Of a stretch of 23,866 nt of DNA, positions 9,301 through 17,952 are shown one piece after another. How positions within the stretch are numbered: the stretch's first letter is position 1; every line of letters starts with the position of its first letter. A program made the position numbers and the translations under genes. The notes beneath the pieces are model-generated. The model ran no database searches. It had not been told where the DNA came from and saw only the letters and a list, made by a program, of their open reading frames with translations. The DNA lies in the NCBI GenBank assembly GCA_027577415.1, contig JANBQS010000267.1, forward strand, positions 1 to 23,866. The letters run 5' to 3'. This stretch comes from Coemansia sp. RSA 922. Lineage: Eukaryota > Kickxellomycota > Kickxellomycetes > Kickxellales > Kickxellaceae.

Positions 9301-10369
9301 CCATGTATTTCTCGCGCGCCAGCTTGCCTCCGTACCAAAATCCAAGTGCGTAGACGCTGTAGATGCTGAACATAATAAAGCCCATGCAGATGCCAAGCAC
9401 CCAGGCCTTGCGCAGACCGGATGCCCTGGCCTTGAGGATCTTTTCGCGGTAGCGCTCCAGCTCGCGGCTCATGCCGTCAAACGCCATCACGGTCTTGATG
9501 GACGACAGCACTTCGTCGGCAACGCCACCGGCCTCGGCGTAGGAGTCCTGGCCGCCAGAAGTATTGCGAGCCAAGAGAATACCCATGAGCGACGAGGCGC
9601 CGACCAGCACGGGCAGCACTGAGAGCACGACCAAAGTAAGCTTCCATCCCTTGACAAAGGCAATAATAATACCAGTGAAGAAGGTCGTTACGTACTGAAG
9701 TACAAAGCTGAACTTTTCGCCCGTACCTTCTTGCATCAAGTTGACGTCGCCCGAGATACGCGTTGTGAGCTCACCGGTCGACAGTCCGTCGAACCACCCA
9801 ATCTCTTGGCGCAGAATAGAGATGTAAAAGTTCTCACGCAGACGCTTGCTCATGCGCTCCGAAGTGATGGCCCATGTCAGCTTTTGCACCGACGACACGA
9901 GCCACATTGCCAGTCCCAGCGCCAAAAAGTACCAGCAGTTCTTGCGCGTCTCGCTATCCAAAAGGTCGCGAGATTTCTGGTCAAGCTCACCGTTCGGAAA
10001 TTCAAACTTTAGGAACGTGTCAGTAATGCCAGCAAAGATGACTGTCATTAGAGGCATGGCCACGCCCGCCGCGCAAGCCGTCACTGTACCCACTGCGATC
10101 AATATGCGGTCTAGAGTGTCGGCAAAACGGAACAGCTGCAAGATGGGCACCAGAGGAATCACTTCCTTTGGCTCCTTCTTCTTCTTGCCGCCAAACAGCT
10201 TGAAGCGGCTGGTTTTCGTGGCTGGCGCCTCGGCCTCGGCAAGCTTGTCAAATTCGTCCTTTCCCTCGGCCTTTTCCATGTCGTCGTTGGGAGTGTTGCT
10301 CTCGGCTATCTCTACCGACGAGACGGCGGGGCTATCGCTCTCGCTCGCGCCACGCTTGTCAGCAGACAT
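6302..10369 (-). CDS. ABCB-type full ABC exporter (MDR/P-glycoprotein family)
   Basis: This single 1355-aa frame has the full TMD-NBD-TMD-NBD layout of fungal and animal ABCB multidrug or lipid exporters in the plasma or vacuolar membrane, which pump hydrophobic substrates using ATP. TMD1 spans about residues 85-390. NBD1 has Walker A GESGCGKST near 460, LSGGQ near 563, Walker B ILLLDEATSALD near 583 and the H-loop AHRLST. TMD2 spans about 785-1080. NBD2 has GPSGSGKST near 1149, LSGGQ near 1253, ILLLDEASSALD near 1272 and AHRLST. All catalytic residues are intact in both halves, so both sites should hydrolyse ATP. The NBD1 Q-loop reads QMPILF rather than the usual QEP/QQP. A Ser-rich linker (about 660-770) with RRST and KRPS could be a kinase target. 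The ATG at 10369 precedes a basic, lysine-rich cytosolic N-terminus. Substrate is unknown. Confidence 0.95.
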   Translation of the reverse strand: MSADKRGASESDSPAVSSVEIAESNTPNDDMEKAEGKDEFDKLAEAEAPATKTSRFKLFGGKKKKEPKEVIPLVPILQLFRFADTLDRILIAVGTVTACAAGVAMPLMTVIFAGITDTFLKFEFPNGELDQKSRDLLDSETRKNCWYFLALGLAMWLVSSVQKLTWAITSERMSKRLRENFYISILRQEIGWFDGLSTGELTTRISGDVNLMQEGTGEKFSFVLQYVTTFFTGIIIAFVKGWKLTLVVLSVLPVLVGASSLMGILLARNTSGGQDSYAEAGGVADEVLSSIKTVMAFDGMSRELERYREKILKARASGLRKAWVLGICMGFIMFSIYSVYALGFWYGGKLAREKYMDAATVLNVFFALIIGGFSLGNAAPSISAVSSARGAAVKVYQIIDRKSSIDPVDTEDGLSADGISGDIELTNVSFRYPTRPDVQVLDGFSIRVRAGQKVALVGESGCGKSTMIGLVERFYDVESGEVKIDGVNVREYNVRSLRQQVGVIMQMPILFGYSIYQNIVWGATGEPPTREQVERACRDANAHDFIMDLPDGYDTMCGERGALLSGGQKQRIAIARALVRNPKILLLDEATSALDTAAERVVQEALDRASANRTTITVAHRLSTIRDADVIYVIANGRVLESGSHEELISQAGAYARLVEAQHLRQTLESSVATVAGSDSPSTPELDGDEPNSPSAAEISAIIAAQATGVSAIDSRTDTRRSTAKRPSVQRSGTGLSLDEGSDKASVAAIDPDSEEGKKLIAKQLQRRGLSSYPRLIMMNRRHAGLMIPGTIFTIIDGASFPCFSIVFSKMIVALGDTDPSEQSRKVNLYAGLFFMFACVVFFAIGGRNLLFSRAGEQITFNVRYDVFSAMMRQDASYFDRKENGTGALTSRLATEAAELNRSISESIPAFIAGVSSMVAGIIIAFTFDWRLTLVIIGTLPFLTLAFYFEGKSVYATTKAMKGAYEKASQEASETVSNIRTVASLTREHTFIQQFKDNSMGPYRQAIKNHYVGSIGYGFAQSTMFLVYCLAFFIGSRFILSGYITVLDMFSVIYAIVFSAIALGVMAQQSSVMTKGLISSEKLLNTLQSVPLIDSQSKDGVKIAYDDVVGNIALDSVRFSYPTRPKASILRGISLAVQPGKTIALVGPSGSGKSTIIGLIQRLYDVMSGSVSVENTDVRQWNTSSLRSSLALVGQEPVLFDYTIGENIAYGRPGASQLEIEEVAKQANIHTFIVDLPDGYNTRIGQTGGLLSGGQKQRIAIARALVRNPKILLLDEASSALDSKSEKLVQAALDKAALGRTTVTIAHRLSTIQNADQIVVFRQGRIIESGTHEELIAEKGLYSLLVTQQSLQITH

Positions 10370-10386
10370 GTTTGAGCCCTATTATG

Positions 10387-10696
10387 CTAGAATATAGTAG
10401 GTGTATGGATAAAAAAGAGGGGGAGATTAAATAACAGATAGCAAATAATAAAAAGGACCAAGTAAACGGATAAGAAAAAAAAGCAGAAAGGGATGTGTGT
10501 GGACCGTGTTGTCTACTGTTTTCCCCCATCCCCTTTCAGCCCTTTGTGGCTGCGAATCTGAATAGACGGTCCATCAACACAGATAAAAAAAGTAGCAGGT
10601 AAACACAAGACAATGAGACAAGCTGGAGCTGAATAAATCCAGCGAGAGAGAATCGCAGAGTATCTCTAGCGACTATGGCCAATCGTTTGTACTCAC
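10387..10696 (-). other. Candidate 5'-UTR intron of the ABC exporter
   Basis: On the minus strand GTGAGT at 10696-10691 matches the donor consensus. A pyrimidine/AT-rich CTACTATATTCTAG ends at 10387, 18 nt before the ATG. It does not affect the protein. Alternative acceptors exist and there is no transcript support. Confidence 0.3.
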
Positions 10697-11132
10697 CTAG
10701 CAGACAATAGTAGGAAGGTAAAGTAGCCGTCAAGTGGCTGGATGGAATAAAAGATTAGAAGAGTTAGAGAGTAGTGCAAGTGAGCGTAGAAAATGCGGTA
10801 GTACCAAAAAAAAGGCTGTGGGAGAGAAAAGGGGGAAGGAAAGAGGGTGGACCTTTTTGTTTGTGTCAACCTTGAGTGCCAAGAAATAGGGCGTTCTTTC
10901 TCAGTGTGTACCGCAGCTATGCCGCAGTAGAGGCTAAGCCCAAACAATTCGCCAATCATCTTCCCACATACAATTTTTTCTTCAAGATAATTGCCGTCAG
11001 CCAAATGCAACAGATGGGCGTGTGTTCTTTGCGGTTGCATGTCGGCATCAATTCGGCCTATCGTGCCTTTTTTTAGCTTCAGAAACAGAAGCGATGCATG
11101 CTGATCATCTAAGCTGTCGAATCAGCACTCGA

Positions 11133-11150
11133 CGATTGGATCGGCAATCG
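11133..11150. promoter_or_regulatory. Inverted repeat CGATTG-N6-CAATCG upstream of the ABC exporter
   Basis: Perfect 6-bp arms around GATCGG contain ATTGG (a CCAAT box on the reverse strand) and lie about 760 bp upstream of the exporter ATG. They also lie just beyond the F-box-like gene stop codon (11260). This could be a transcription-factor site for the exporter; the evidence is sequence symmetry only. Confidence 0.25.
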
Positions 11151-11259
11151 CTGGGGACTGCTTACATACGCTCCCGCCCCAAAAAAGGAGTACATGGAAA
11201 TGGTCCAAGAATGGAAGCTATATTCTAGAAAAAAATTTAGGAGAAAAGGAAAAACAAAA

Positions 11260-12927
11260 TTACACTTTGTACTCTATGTACTTGATGGCCGAGAGACGGT
11301 CTTGGTACAAGCTAAAGGACTCGATTGTGCTATCAACATAGCTGTTGAACTTTTCTCTCCAGTCATGAGGCATATGGCAGCGCATCAGTGCTGGACACAC
11401 TAGAGCAAGCAAAACAATGCTCCTAAAGACATCGTCGCATGCATCTTCATAAGCTGCCAGAGATAAAAACTTTAGCCGAGTAGAAAGCGGGTAATAAGTC
11501 GAGCGCACGCAGTCAGCAGTCATACCTAGGTCGTCGAGAATATATTTGCACTCTACTGCTTCCAGCTGACGTAAGCTTTTCAGCAAAGGCACCAAGCTGG
11601 ACATGTGAACTGTCATTTCAGGCAAGTTCAAAATTCGCAGGCCTGTGAGGTTAGGACACTTGTGGAAGAAAGACAGCTTACTGTGGTCCATCAGCACTGC
11701 GTTATCGGTGAATACTTGTAATGCTGGCGACATTTTCAACACAAACGATGTGTATATATAGTCAGAGATGCTTTGTACTTCAGAGAATGGATCCAAGCTT
11801 TTGACACTTACATTTCGCAACTTGGCATACTGACCGTTAGCAAACGTGTCGCTTGTTCTCAACATATCTATGGTGATAGGATCCAGCCTCATCATAAGGC
11901 ACTCGAGTGTACGGCTATTGCCCTTGAATAGAGTTTCGTCGCTAAAGGGGTATTCCATATTGACGCTGAGTTGCTTGAGCTTTGGGAAGGGAATGTGCTT
12001 ATTGCCTGTCGATGGCTTTCGATGTGGGACATCGATTGTCCACTCTGACAAGACCAACTTGTAAAGATGTGGATATTCAATTGCGCTTCCATCATAGCCA
12101 CTGACTAGATATGACACGTGGGTTTTGCTGTGGAATTGCATTTCTAGAGACAGCAGCGAGCGAGCGCTCTTGTGCAAGAGCATCATTGTGGCGTGACTGT
12201 CATGATGCACTGAAGCAACGACATGTGTCAAGTCAGTGATACAGTTGGGCAACATACCGATTTGGAATTCGTTAACATAAACTTTCATATATCTCTGTGC
12301 AGAGTCTCTGTATAGGGTCTCAACTAAACTGTTCAAGAGCTGGCTGGTTGCTTGAGACTTTTCAATAAACTTTAGGCCATTATCAAGTTCAATTTTCACC
12401 TTGCTTGCCTTTGGCATTATCGTCTTTATCGATTGCGCAAACTGAATCATATTTTGCCTTTTTGCTTCAAAGGTATAAAAATCGCCGCCAATAAAATTAC
12501 CAATTATAAGAACATTGAGCTTTACCACATTGGGAAAGGCGCTTTGAATCCAAGCCGCGTTTTCCAGTATCTCGCATGCGTCACCATTGAGTATGTCCCA
12601 AAAATCGACCTTTAGACTTACTCGGCGAGCATATTTAGCTATCGTGCTTGCATGGGGTAGTTTCTGACACTTGGGCCAGTCCTCAAACGTGACGAGGTTC
12701 TGGCCAGAATCGTCATTTATCTCGATACTGCAGTTAGCACAGGCACGCTCTAGGGCCAGTGCTCGTAGCACTTCACAGACGGATAGCAATGGAGCGATCT
12801 GGTTACAAGTGTCTTCGCTGGAAAACTGCGTGGTATAGCGCTCCAGCTGAGCAGGCTTGTCGACATAGGACACGATCTTTAGCAGTATCTCTACTGGAAG
12901 GCTCAGCAGGTGAAGCAAAGCGGGCAT
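11260..12927 (-). CDS. F-box-like / LRR-like protein
   Basis: This 555-aa single-exon protein starts at the ATG at 12927 and ends with TAA at 11260-11262. Residues about 6-25 (LLSLPVEILLKIVSYV) match the start of an F-box, the Skp1-binding helix pair that links substrate receptors to SCF ubiquitin ligases. The remainder has irregular leucine-rich strands (LSLEMQF, LKQLSVNM, LTGLRILNLPEM, LRQLEAVEC at roughly residues 230-470), as in fungal F-box proteins of this type. No transmembrane segment or signal peptide is apparent. It is transcribed away from the mitochondrial carrier gene, with 531 bp between the start codons. A role as SCF substrate adaptor is a family-based inference, and the F-box is only partly conserved. 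Confidence 0.8.
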   Translation of the reverse strand: MPALLHLLSLPVEILLKIVSYVDKPAQLERYTTQFSSEDTCNQIAPLLSVCEVLRALALERACANCSIEINDDSGQNLVTFEDWPKCQKLPHASTIAKYARRVSLKVDFWDILNGDACEILENAAWIQSAFPNVVKLNVLIIGNFIGGDFYTFEAKRQNMIQFAQSIKTIMPKASKVKIELDNGLKFIEKSQATSQLLNSLVETLYRDSAQRYMKVYVNEFQIGMLPNCITDLTHVVASVHHDSHATMMLLHKSARSLLSLEMQFHSKTHVSYLVSGYDGSAIEYPHLYKLVLSEWTIDVPHRKPSTGNKHIPFPKLKQLSVNMEYPFSDETLFKGNSRTLECLMMRLDPITIDMLRTSDTFANGQYAKLRNVSVKSLDPFSEVQSISDYIYTSFVLKMSPALQVFTDNAVLMDHSKLSFFHKCPNLTGLRILNLPEMTVHMSSLVPLLKSLRQLEAVECKYILDDLGMTADCVRSTYYPLSTRLKFLSLAAYEDACDDVFRSIVLLALVCPALMRCHMPHDWREKFNSYVDSTIESFSLYQDRLSAIKYIEYKV

Positions 12928-13458
12928 ACTTGGTCAAAAGTTCAAAAAAATCTATATATGTAGAGAAGAAAAGAAAGAAAAAAAAAAAAGTGAATAATAA
13001 CTAAAGGAATATGAGATGAGCAAAGAAGAACATGGATACAAGAGATGCCCGTGTTCACTGTACAGCATCCATTTGCTTGAAAGTGGGAGCTTTCAAAGCG
13101 CTCTTTGCCGTATGACGAAAGCCTCCTCTTTGAGCACGATAATTGTAAAAAGTACAAAAAAGAAAAGCCTTAGTAATCATTTTTTATGACACAAAAGGCT
13201 ACATAGCAGCAAAGCTCACACAAGCCTTTTTTTTATGTGAGTACACGAGTGATAGAAGTCGGTTGTAATAGCGCAATCGGATACACCGTGCGGCGTAACG
13301 TATTTCCCGCCCCCGCCCCCCAACACTCGGCTCCGCCCTTTTTCTCCTTTTTCATTCACTCATTACGCTAATTATTACTTTTATTCCCTTTAATCGCCGA
13401 GTAAATGCCTGTCCAATTCGATTTGGATAGGCAACATAGAGAAGACAGATAGCTTAAT
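12928..13458. promoter_or_regulatory. Divergent intergenic region between the F-box-like gene and the mitochondrial carrier
   Basis: The 531-bp region separates two start codons on opposite strands, so it should hold both promoters. It contains an A-rich low-complexity tract (about 12963-12990), AAGCCT/AGGCT elements that could pair, and a C-rich run CCCGCCCCCGCCCCCC at about 13307-13322, roughly 140 bp before the carrier ATG. I see no clear TATA box for either gene and no coding region. Confidence 0.55.
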
Positions 13459-14790
13459 ATGTCGACGAAAGGTCACCAGAGCGCCGCTCCCACTGAGGCG
13501 GGACTAAAGAGCAAAATGGTCTCGGCGTGCACAGGCGCTGTAATTACCTCACTTTTAATGACCCCCTTTGACGTTGTAAAGACACGGCAGCAGTCACAGA
13601 CACTAGTGCGTGCCGATCCGCTAGTACCAGCTGTGCGCGAGTGGCGAGCCGTCCACTACTGGGTCCCGCGCAACGCACGAAGTCTCGTAGACTCTGCTCT
13701 GTACTCGCACTTTGCCGAGCAAAGTTCCAAGGAGCTTGTCGAGGCAATGTCCTCACGTACAGCTGGACGCCGCGAGTTGGCGTCTTTATGCTTTTGTGCT
13801 GACACGCCGTTAACCAGTTGCAACAGTAGAGTTGGAGCTGGAAACGTTGCCGAGACTTGGAGTCGCTTGTACCGAGATATGATCGTATTGCCGCAAGGTG
13901 CGCAGAAGCGCCTGTGGCAGCAGATGGTGGCAGCCGGGTACTTGGTAGAGCCTGCAACAGGCCGTGCATCGGCAGATACGAGAATCAGAGGCACACTGGC
14001 TGGCATGCGGCATATAGCCAGGACGGAGGGATTGCGGACGCTGTGGCGAGGACTCAGTCCGACGCTGGTTGCGTCTGGGCCCTCCACAGTGATATACTTT
14101 GTGGGCTACGACTATTTGCGGCAGTGGATGGGCAAGCAAATGCGCAAGCACGACGCCCTAGCGACTTATGAAAAGTACGCATCGCTCTTTGCTGGCTGCA
14201 TAGCGCGTACGGCGGCTGCTTCGGCCATCTCGCCTATAGAGCTTGTGCGTACGCGCATGCAGTCGTCAGCGACGCATGATTTTGCGACGGTGATGCGGGG
14301 GATATCGACCGAGATCAACAACGGTGGCCTGAGGACGCTGTGGCGAGGCCTGGTACCTACGCTGTGGCGAGACGTGCCCTTCTCGGCTGTCTACTGGTTT
14401 GGATATGAGCAGTGGAAGGAGCGTGTCTATGAGCCCATGTTTGCTACGATGGATGTGCCCCTGGGCGCTAGCTATGGCGAGCTAAAGTCGGATGTGCTGG
14501 CTCGCCTGGCTACGGCCTTTTGCTCTGGCGCATCGAGCGGAATTGTGGCTGCGACATTGACGAACCCCTTTGATGTCGCGAAAACAAGAAGGCAGATCGA
14601 GCGCCATGCTAGTCCCAAATCAAACACTGTTCAGCATACGACATTGACGCAGGTGGTTCGCCACATTGTTGCCACTGAGGGCGTCCGTGGTCTGTACGCC
14701 GGCCTAGCTCCGCGCCTGATGAAGGTCGCTCCATCTTGCGCAATAATGATATCGTCATATGAGCTTGGAAAATCGCTGTTTGAAAAGTAG
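13459..14790 (+). CDS. MTM1: Mitochondrial carrier, MTM1 / SLC25A39-40 type
   Basis: This is a 443-aa member of the six-helix mitochondrial carrier family with three signature motifs: PFDVVKTR (36-43), SPIELVRTR (258-266) and NPFDVAKTRR (369-378). The spacing and wording of LWRGLSPTLVASGPSTVIYF, LWRGLVPTLWRDVPFSAVYW and APSCAIMISSYE place it in the MTM1/SLC25A39-40 branch of the inner membrane. That branch is implicated in mitochondrial glutathione import and in manganese/iron homeostasis (SOD2 activation in yeast). The protein is longer than yeast or human relatives (about 360 aa), mainly because matrix loop 1 runs from residue 44 to about 178. The loop holds C111, C113 and C121 (LCFCADTPLTSC), resembling the cysteine region of human SLC25A39. 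The start is the ATG at 13459. It converges on the YPQ1-like gene with 36 bp between the stop codons. Confidence 0.92.
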   Translation: MSTKGHQSAAPTEAGLKSKMVSACTGAVITSLLMTPFDVVKTRQQSQTLVRADPLVPAVREWRAVHYWVPRNARSLVDSALYSHFAEQSSKELVEAMSSRTAGRRELASLCFCADTPLTSCNSRVGAGNVAETWSRLYRDMIVLPQGAQKRLWQQMVAAGYLVEPATGRASADTRIRGTLAGMRHIARTEGLRTLWRGLSPTLVASGPSTVIYFVGYDYLRQWMGKQMRKHDALATYEKYASLFAGCIARTAAASAISPIELVRTRMQSSATHDFATVMRGISTEINNGGLRTLWRGLVPTLWRDVPFSAVYWFGYEQWKERVYEPMFATMDVPLGASYGELKSDVLARLATAFCSGASSGIVAATLTNPFDVAKTRRQIERHASPKSNTVQHTTLTQVVRHIVATEGVRGLYAGLAPRLMKVAPSCAIMISSYELGKSLFEK

Positions 14791-14813
14791 CGACTGTAGA
14801 TTTTTAATACATC

Positions 14814-14819
14814 TTTATT
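14814..14819 (-). terminator. Putative polyadenylation signal of the YPQ1-like gene
   Basis: TTTATT on the plus strand reads AATAAA on the minus strand, 7 bp beyond the stop codon at 14827-14829. The short convergent gap means the two 3' UTRs probably overlap. Confidence 0.4.
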
Positions 14820-14826
14820 ATAGAAC

Positions 14827-15663
14827 TTAGACTATCTGCTGTACGTCGCCTTCGTCAGCACTTATAATGGACGGAGTATCGCCAACATGGTACAAGTGGA
14901 ATTGGTAGAAAATAGCCAGATCGAATACCAGAGTACCAGTGCTACCAATGATCCAGGGTATGTTGGCCAACAAGTAGTCGTTATCAAGCGAGTGGAGAAG
15001 CAGCGATAGCGTAAACGCAGTGTTTCCTAGAATTGAGAACGTAAACATGCCGATGGATAGGCCCTCGCAGGACTGTTTGCGGTAGTTTTTGGCGAGCTGA
15101 GGAATTCGGGCACCGAGAAAGAGCAATGCGCTGATGTATCCTAGGATCTGAGGCACTAGTTGCGGCTTTGTTGGCACGCTAGCCAGTCTTGCCAGTGGAT
15201 GCAGTTGTAGGAGCGTCTTGGCACGCATGCTTCCTCCGACAAGCGACGCCGTGGTGCTTCCAAGCAGAAGAACCGCCAACAGTGGCAGTAGCAGTGACGC
15301 TGACAGGCGAGTACTAGTTGTCTCGGATTGGTCACTGGTAACGAACAATGGCTCGCGTTCGGTCTCTGGTACTAGACTGGCCCGGCGGTTTATGTATCTG
15401 TAGTAGTGGATCTGTGTGAGTAATACTGCGTCGGCGACAAAATAGTAGATGTAGAGTATAAGCGCTGTGACTATGAGCCCTTGTTGAATGCCTCCGACTA
15501 GACCAAAGACGTCACCGAGGATCCAGATATAAAGGAATGAAAGTGATATAGAGTCACCGTTCTTGCGTTGGTAGTTTTCGTATATTTGTGGCGCAAACAC
15601 GATCAGCCAACAGCCGATTGAAAAATAGCCAAGTGCTTCCGATACCAACTCGTTCCAAGCCAT
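14827..15663 (-). CDS. YPQ1: PQ-loop vacuolar amino-acid transporter, YPQ1/PQLC2-like
   Basis: This 278-aa protein has about seven hydrophobic helices and two PQ-loop repeats. The first has PQ at 25-26 (GCWLIVFAPQIYENY, then GDSISLSFLYIWILGD) and the second has PQ at 188-189 (GARIPQLAKNY, then EGLSIGMFTFSILGN). This is the layout of Ypq1-3/Stm1 and human PQLC2 (SLC66A1), which move cationic amino acids across the vacuolar or lysosomal membrane. A hydrophilic loop (about 93-122) between the two repeats holds an acidic EREPLF segment that may serve as a sorting signal. The start ATG at 15663 directly precedes the first helix region. Its 5' flank is AT-rich (TAA repeats) and only 147 bp from the helicase stop codon upstream. 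The family is firm; the exact substrate is inferred. Confidence 0.9.
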   Translation of the reverse strand: MAWNELVSEALGYFSIGCWLIVFAPQIYENYQRKNGDSISLSFLYIWILGDVFGLVGGIQQGLIVTALILYIYYFVADAVLLTQIHYYRYINRRASLVPETEREPLFVTSDQSETTSTRLSASLLLPLLAVLLLGSTTASLVGGSMRAKTLLQLHPLARLASVPTKPQLVPQILGYISALLFLGARIPQLAKNYRKQSCEGLSIGMFTFSILGNTAFTLSLLLHSLDNDYLLANIPWIIGSTGTLVFDLAIFYQFHLYHVGDTPSIISADEGDVQQIV

Positions 15664-15810
15664 GTTAATAATAAAAAGTTAAATAATAATAATAAAAAGT
15701 TTGGCCAGAGTAGAGAAAGGAAAAAAAAAAAAAGTCCAATCGCACCAAAATAGCTAGAGGAGTTTTTTTTCTCTCTATCCTGTGAACCAATGAGCCTCGG
15801 CCCCTCCTTA

Positions 15811-17952
15811 TTACTTGGCTGTAAGTGGTGTAAATTTCTGTGCAACCTTCTCAAGGTGCTCAAATAATGCCTTGAGGAACGGGTCGCGAGCTGCCACAGT
15901 TTTGCCATCGGCTATCACATAGAGATGACGCCGTGCACGAGTAATAGCAACGTTGATGCGGCGGTAGTCACGCAGAAATCCAATATTGCCATTGCGGTTT
16001 GACCGGACAAACGACAAGATAACTGCCTCCTTTTCACGGCCCTGGAAGCCATCGACAGAACCGATTTCAACACCTGGGTACCTGTCACGGAGCATCAACT
16101 TCAATAGGCGTACTTGGCCGGCATAGGGAGAGATGACGGCAATGTCAGTGGCTGGAACTCCCGACTCGATCAGCCTTTTGACTTGCTCCACGGCCAACTC
16201 TGCCTCGCCCTTGTTCGCGAGACTACCTAGCTCTGCATGTGGTACTGAGGGATCCCCGGAGTTGCCTTGAGCGGCCTCATGAGACTCGAACAGCTCAGTA
16301 CCAGATGTGTCGATAAAGACGATTGGCGACTTTGTGTCTACATTTTCCACCACGTGCTCCAAGTCGTAGAGAACGTGGGTAGCCACCGACTTGTCAGCCA
16401 CAAGGCGGCTATCGTAGAGCCGCTCCGACGAGACCTTCATAATGTCTTCGTGCATGCGGTACTGCGTTGTCAGCATCTGGCAGAACCTGTCATCGAGTTT
16501 CTCGCGCAAACGCTCAAACATGGTAATCTGCAACTGAGAACCCTGACCGCCAGTCTGCTTTGGGTCGCCAGCGCTCTTAATCGTAGGCGGCAATTGCTGA
16601 TGGTCGCCGGCCAAAATAAGCTTGGGTGCCTTTTGCGCTGCGATCCAGCATTCAGCCTCAGTATCCTGAGTCGATTCGTCGATAATCACCACATCGAATT
16701 TGGCCTTGTTTTGTGCCAGCTTATTACTCGCTGCGCCGCTAAGCGTGGATAGCACTACTCGCGCGTTGGCGATAATCTGGTAGGCGGTTCTCGGTCGCAA
16801 GTTCTGACGTCTTTTGTTCAACGTCTTGATCTTGGCACAAACATGACCGCGCTCAGCATTTAAGCTCAGCTGTCCGAGTTGAGCTACGAGTCTGTCGATC
16901 TCCTGCTGAACTTCATATGTGCGGTCATCGACATTGTTGTTGTTAGCTAGGTGGTCGATTCCAAACTCTGCGGCTGCTGGTAGAATGCGAGCAGGGTGGC
17001 CAATACGAACAATCGGAATAGTGCGCAGTTTGCCCAAGCGCTCGACCAAGTTGTCAACAGAGACGTTCGACGGGCCGCAGACCAGAATACGCTTGCCCTC
17101 GCCGACCAACTGACGGATAATTTCAAGCAACGTGTGCGTTTTGCCCGTACCAGGAGGCCCGTGAATCATGGCAATGTCTTTTACGGCTAGCGCCAAGCGC
17201 ACTGCGTCTCGTTGCGACTTGTTTAAAGATTTGTCCAACATCTTTGCATCGGCCAACAGCGGGTTGACAAATTTGGGCAGCTGGTTCGAAAACGCCACCA
17301 TGTGCAAGTTTGGGCGCGGATGGGGCATCTCGATTAGGTCGCACAGCGAGTTCAAAGTTCTGCGGAACGGAATATCGTTTACCAGCATTTTGATCGTAAG
17401 TCGTCCGTTCCACGCTGTTGGTATCTTTACTTTGGAGCTAATCACCAGGACGACACGATTCCTCGAAATCGAGAGAATAACTCCGGACAAGTAGTCACTG
17501 TCATTTACGTCGTCGTATATCTTCATCACTTTGCCACCCCCAGGCTCGTCGATCTCGACCACGTCGCCGCCGCGCAGTTGTGTTTTGGGCAGTGCGTCGC
17601 CTGACATCGGCGCCTCCAGTGTCAAAAGCAAGTTGTCGCCAACCCAGTTGCGAGAATCAGTAATACGCAGGCCGATAAACGCGTGGCCCATGCTCTGTAG
17701 ACGCGGTGCAGGTATGCCAGCCAGTGCCTTCTTTGCCTCAGTAATCACGTAGGCGCGTTCATTGGCGACCAGGGCTAGCTGCTCGTTGACAAACTTTGTA
17801 GTTACTGTGGGAGTAAGCACCATATGCCTTCTAACGACCATCCAACGAGGCAGGTGAGCCTTGGCCGCCTTGGAGAGTGGCTTGCGCCTTATAGGCACCG
17901 GCTTTCTAACTGGCTGTGCTGGCACAGGCGCGTTTGCTATGACTGCGGGCAT
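15811..17952 (-). CDS. HCS1: SF1 helicase, HCS1/IGHMBP2 (SMUBP2) family, paralogue 1 with basic N-terminal extension
   Basis: This 713-aa Upf1-like SF1 5'-3' helicase acts on DNA and RNA; yeast Hcs1 is DNA helicase A, associated with polymerase alpha. Visible motifs are Walker A GPPGTGKT (about 265), motif Ia ILVCGPSNVSVDNLVERL, motif II DESTQ (about 424), GDHQQLPPT, TQYRMH, SVDGFQGREKEAV (about 632) and VAITRARRHL (about 670). The N-terminal SMUBP2 beta-barrel region includes GLRITDSRNWVGDN. Like yeast Hcs1, it lacks the R3H and AN1 zinc-finger domains of vertebrate IGHMBP2. The first 56 residues contain no acidic residue and about 10 Lys/Arg; paralogue 2 lacks this part. It could be a mitochondrial presequence or a nuclear signal. 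The start ATG at 17952 follows a possible splice acceptor (TTTTTTATTTAG). Motif II has Ser where paralogue 2 has Ala. Confidence 0.93.
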   Translation of the reverse strand: MPAVIANAPVPAQPVRKPVPIRRKPLSKAAKAHLPRWMVVRRHMVLTPTVTTKFVNEQLALVANERAYVITEAKKALAGIPAPRLQSMGHAFIGLRITDSRNWVGDNLLLTLEAPMSGDALPKTQLRGGDVVEIDEPGGGKVMKIYDDVNDSDYLSGVILSISRNRVVLVISSKVKIPTAWNGRLTIKMLVNDIPFRRTLNSLCDLIEMPHPRPNLHMVAFSNQLPKFVNPLLADAKMLDKSLNKSQRDAVRLALAVKDIAMIHGPPGTGKTHTLLEIIRQLVGEGKRILVCGPSNVSVDNLVERLGKLRTIPIVRIGHPARILPAAAEFGIDHLANNNNVDDRTYEVQQEIDRLVAQLGQLSLNAERGHVCAKIKTLNKRRQNLRPRTAYQIIANARVVLSTLSGAASNKLAQNKAKFDVVIIDESTQDTEAECWIAAQKAPKLILAGDHQQLPPTIKSAGDPKQTGGQGSQLQITMFERLREKLDDRFCQMLTTQYRMHEDIMKVSSERLYDSRLVADKSVATHVLYDLEHVVENVDTKSPIVFIDTSGTELFESHEAAQGNSGDPSVPHAELGSLANKGEAELAVEQVKRLIESGVPATDIAVISPYAGQVRLLKLMLRDRYPGVEIGSVDGFQGREKEAVILSFVRSNRNGNIGFLRDYRRINVAITRARRHLYVIADGKTVAARDPFLKALFEHLEKVAQKFTPLTAK

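Larger units (their letters stand above)
10370..11259. other. Intergenic region: 5' flank of the ABC exporter, possibly with a leader intron
   Basis: This region of about 890 bp separates two minus-strand genes. Much of it is A/G-rich on the plus strand, i.e. a pyrimidine-rich leader on the coding strand. A possible 5'-UTR intron runs from a strong minus-strand donor CTAG|GTGAGT at 10696 to an acceptor TATATTCTAG ending at 10387 (310 nt). A short inverted repeat lies at 11133-11150. No convincing coding region was found. Confidence 0.45.

Noticed and set aside
6305..10012. Long antisense open frames across the ABC exporter (e.g. 8372-9622 on the plus strand)
   Set aside because: These are shadows of a GC-rich, strongly coding gene, and their translations show no domain or amphipathic structure.
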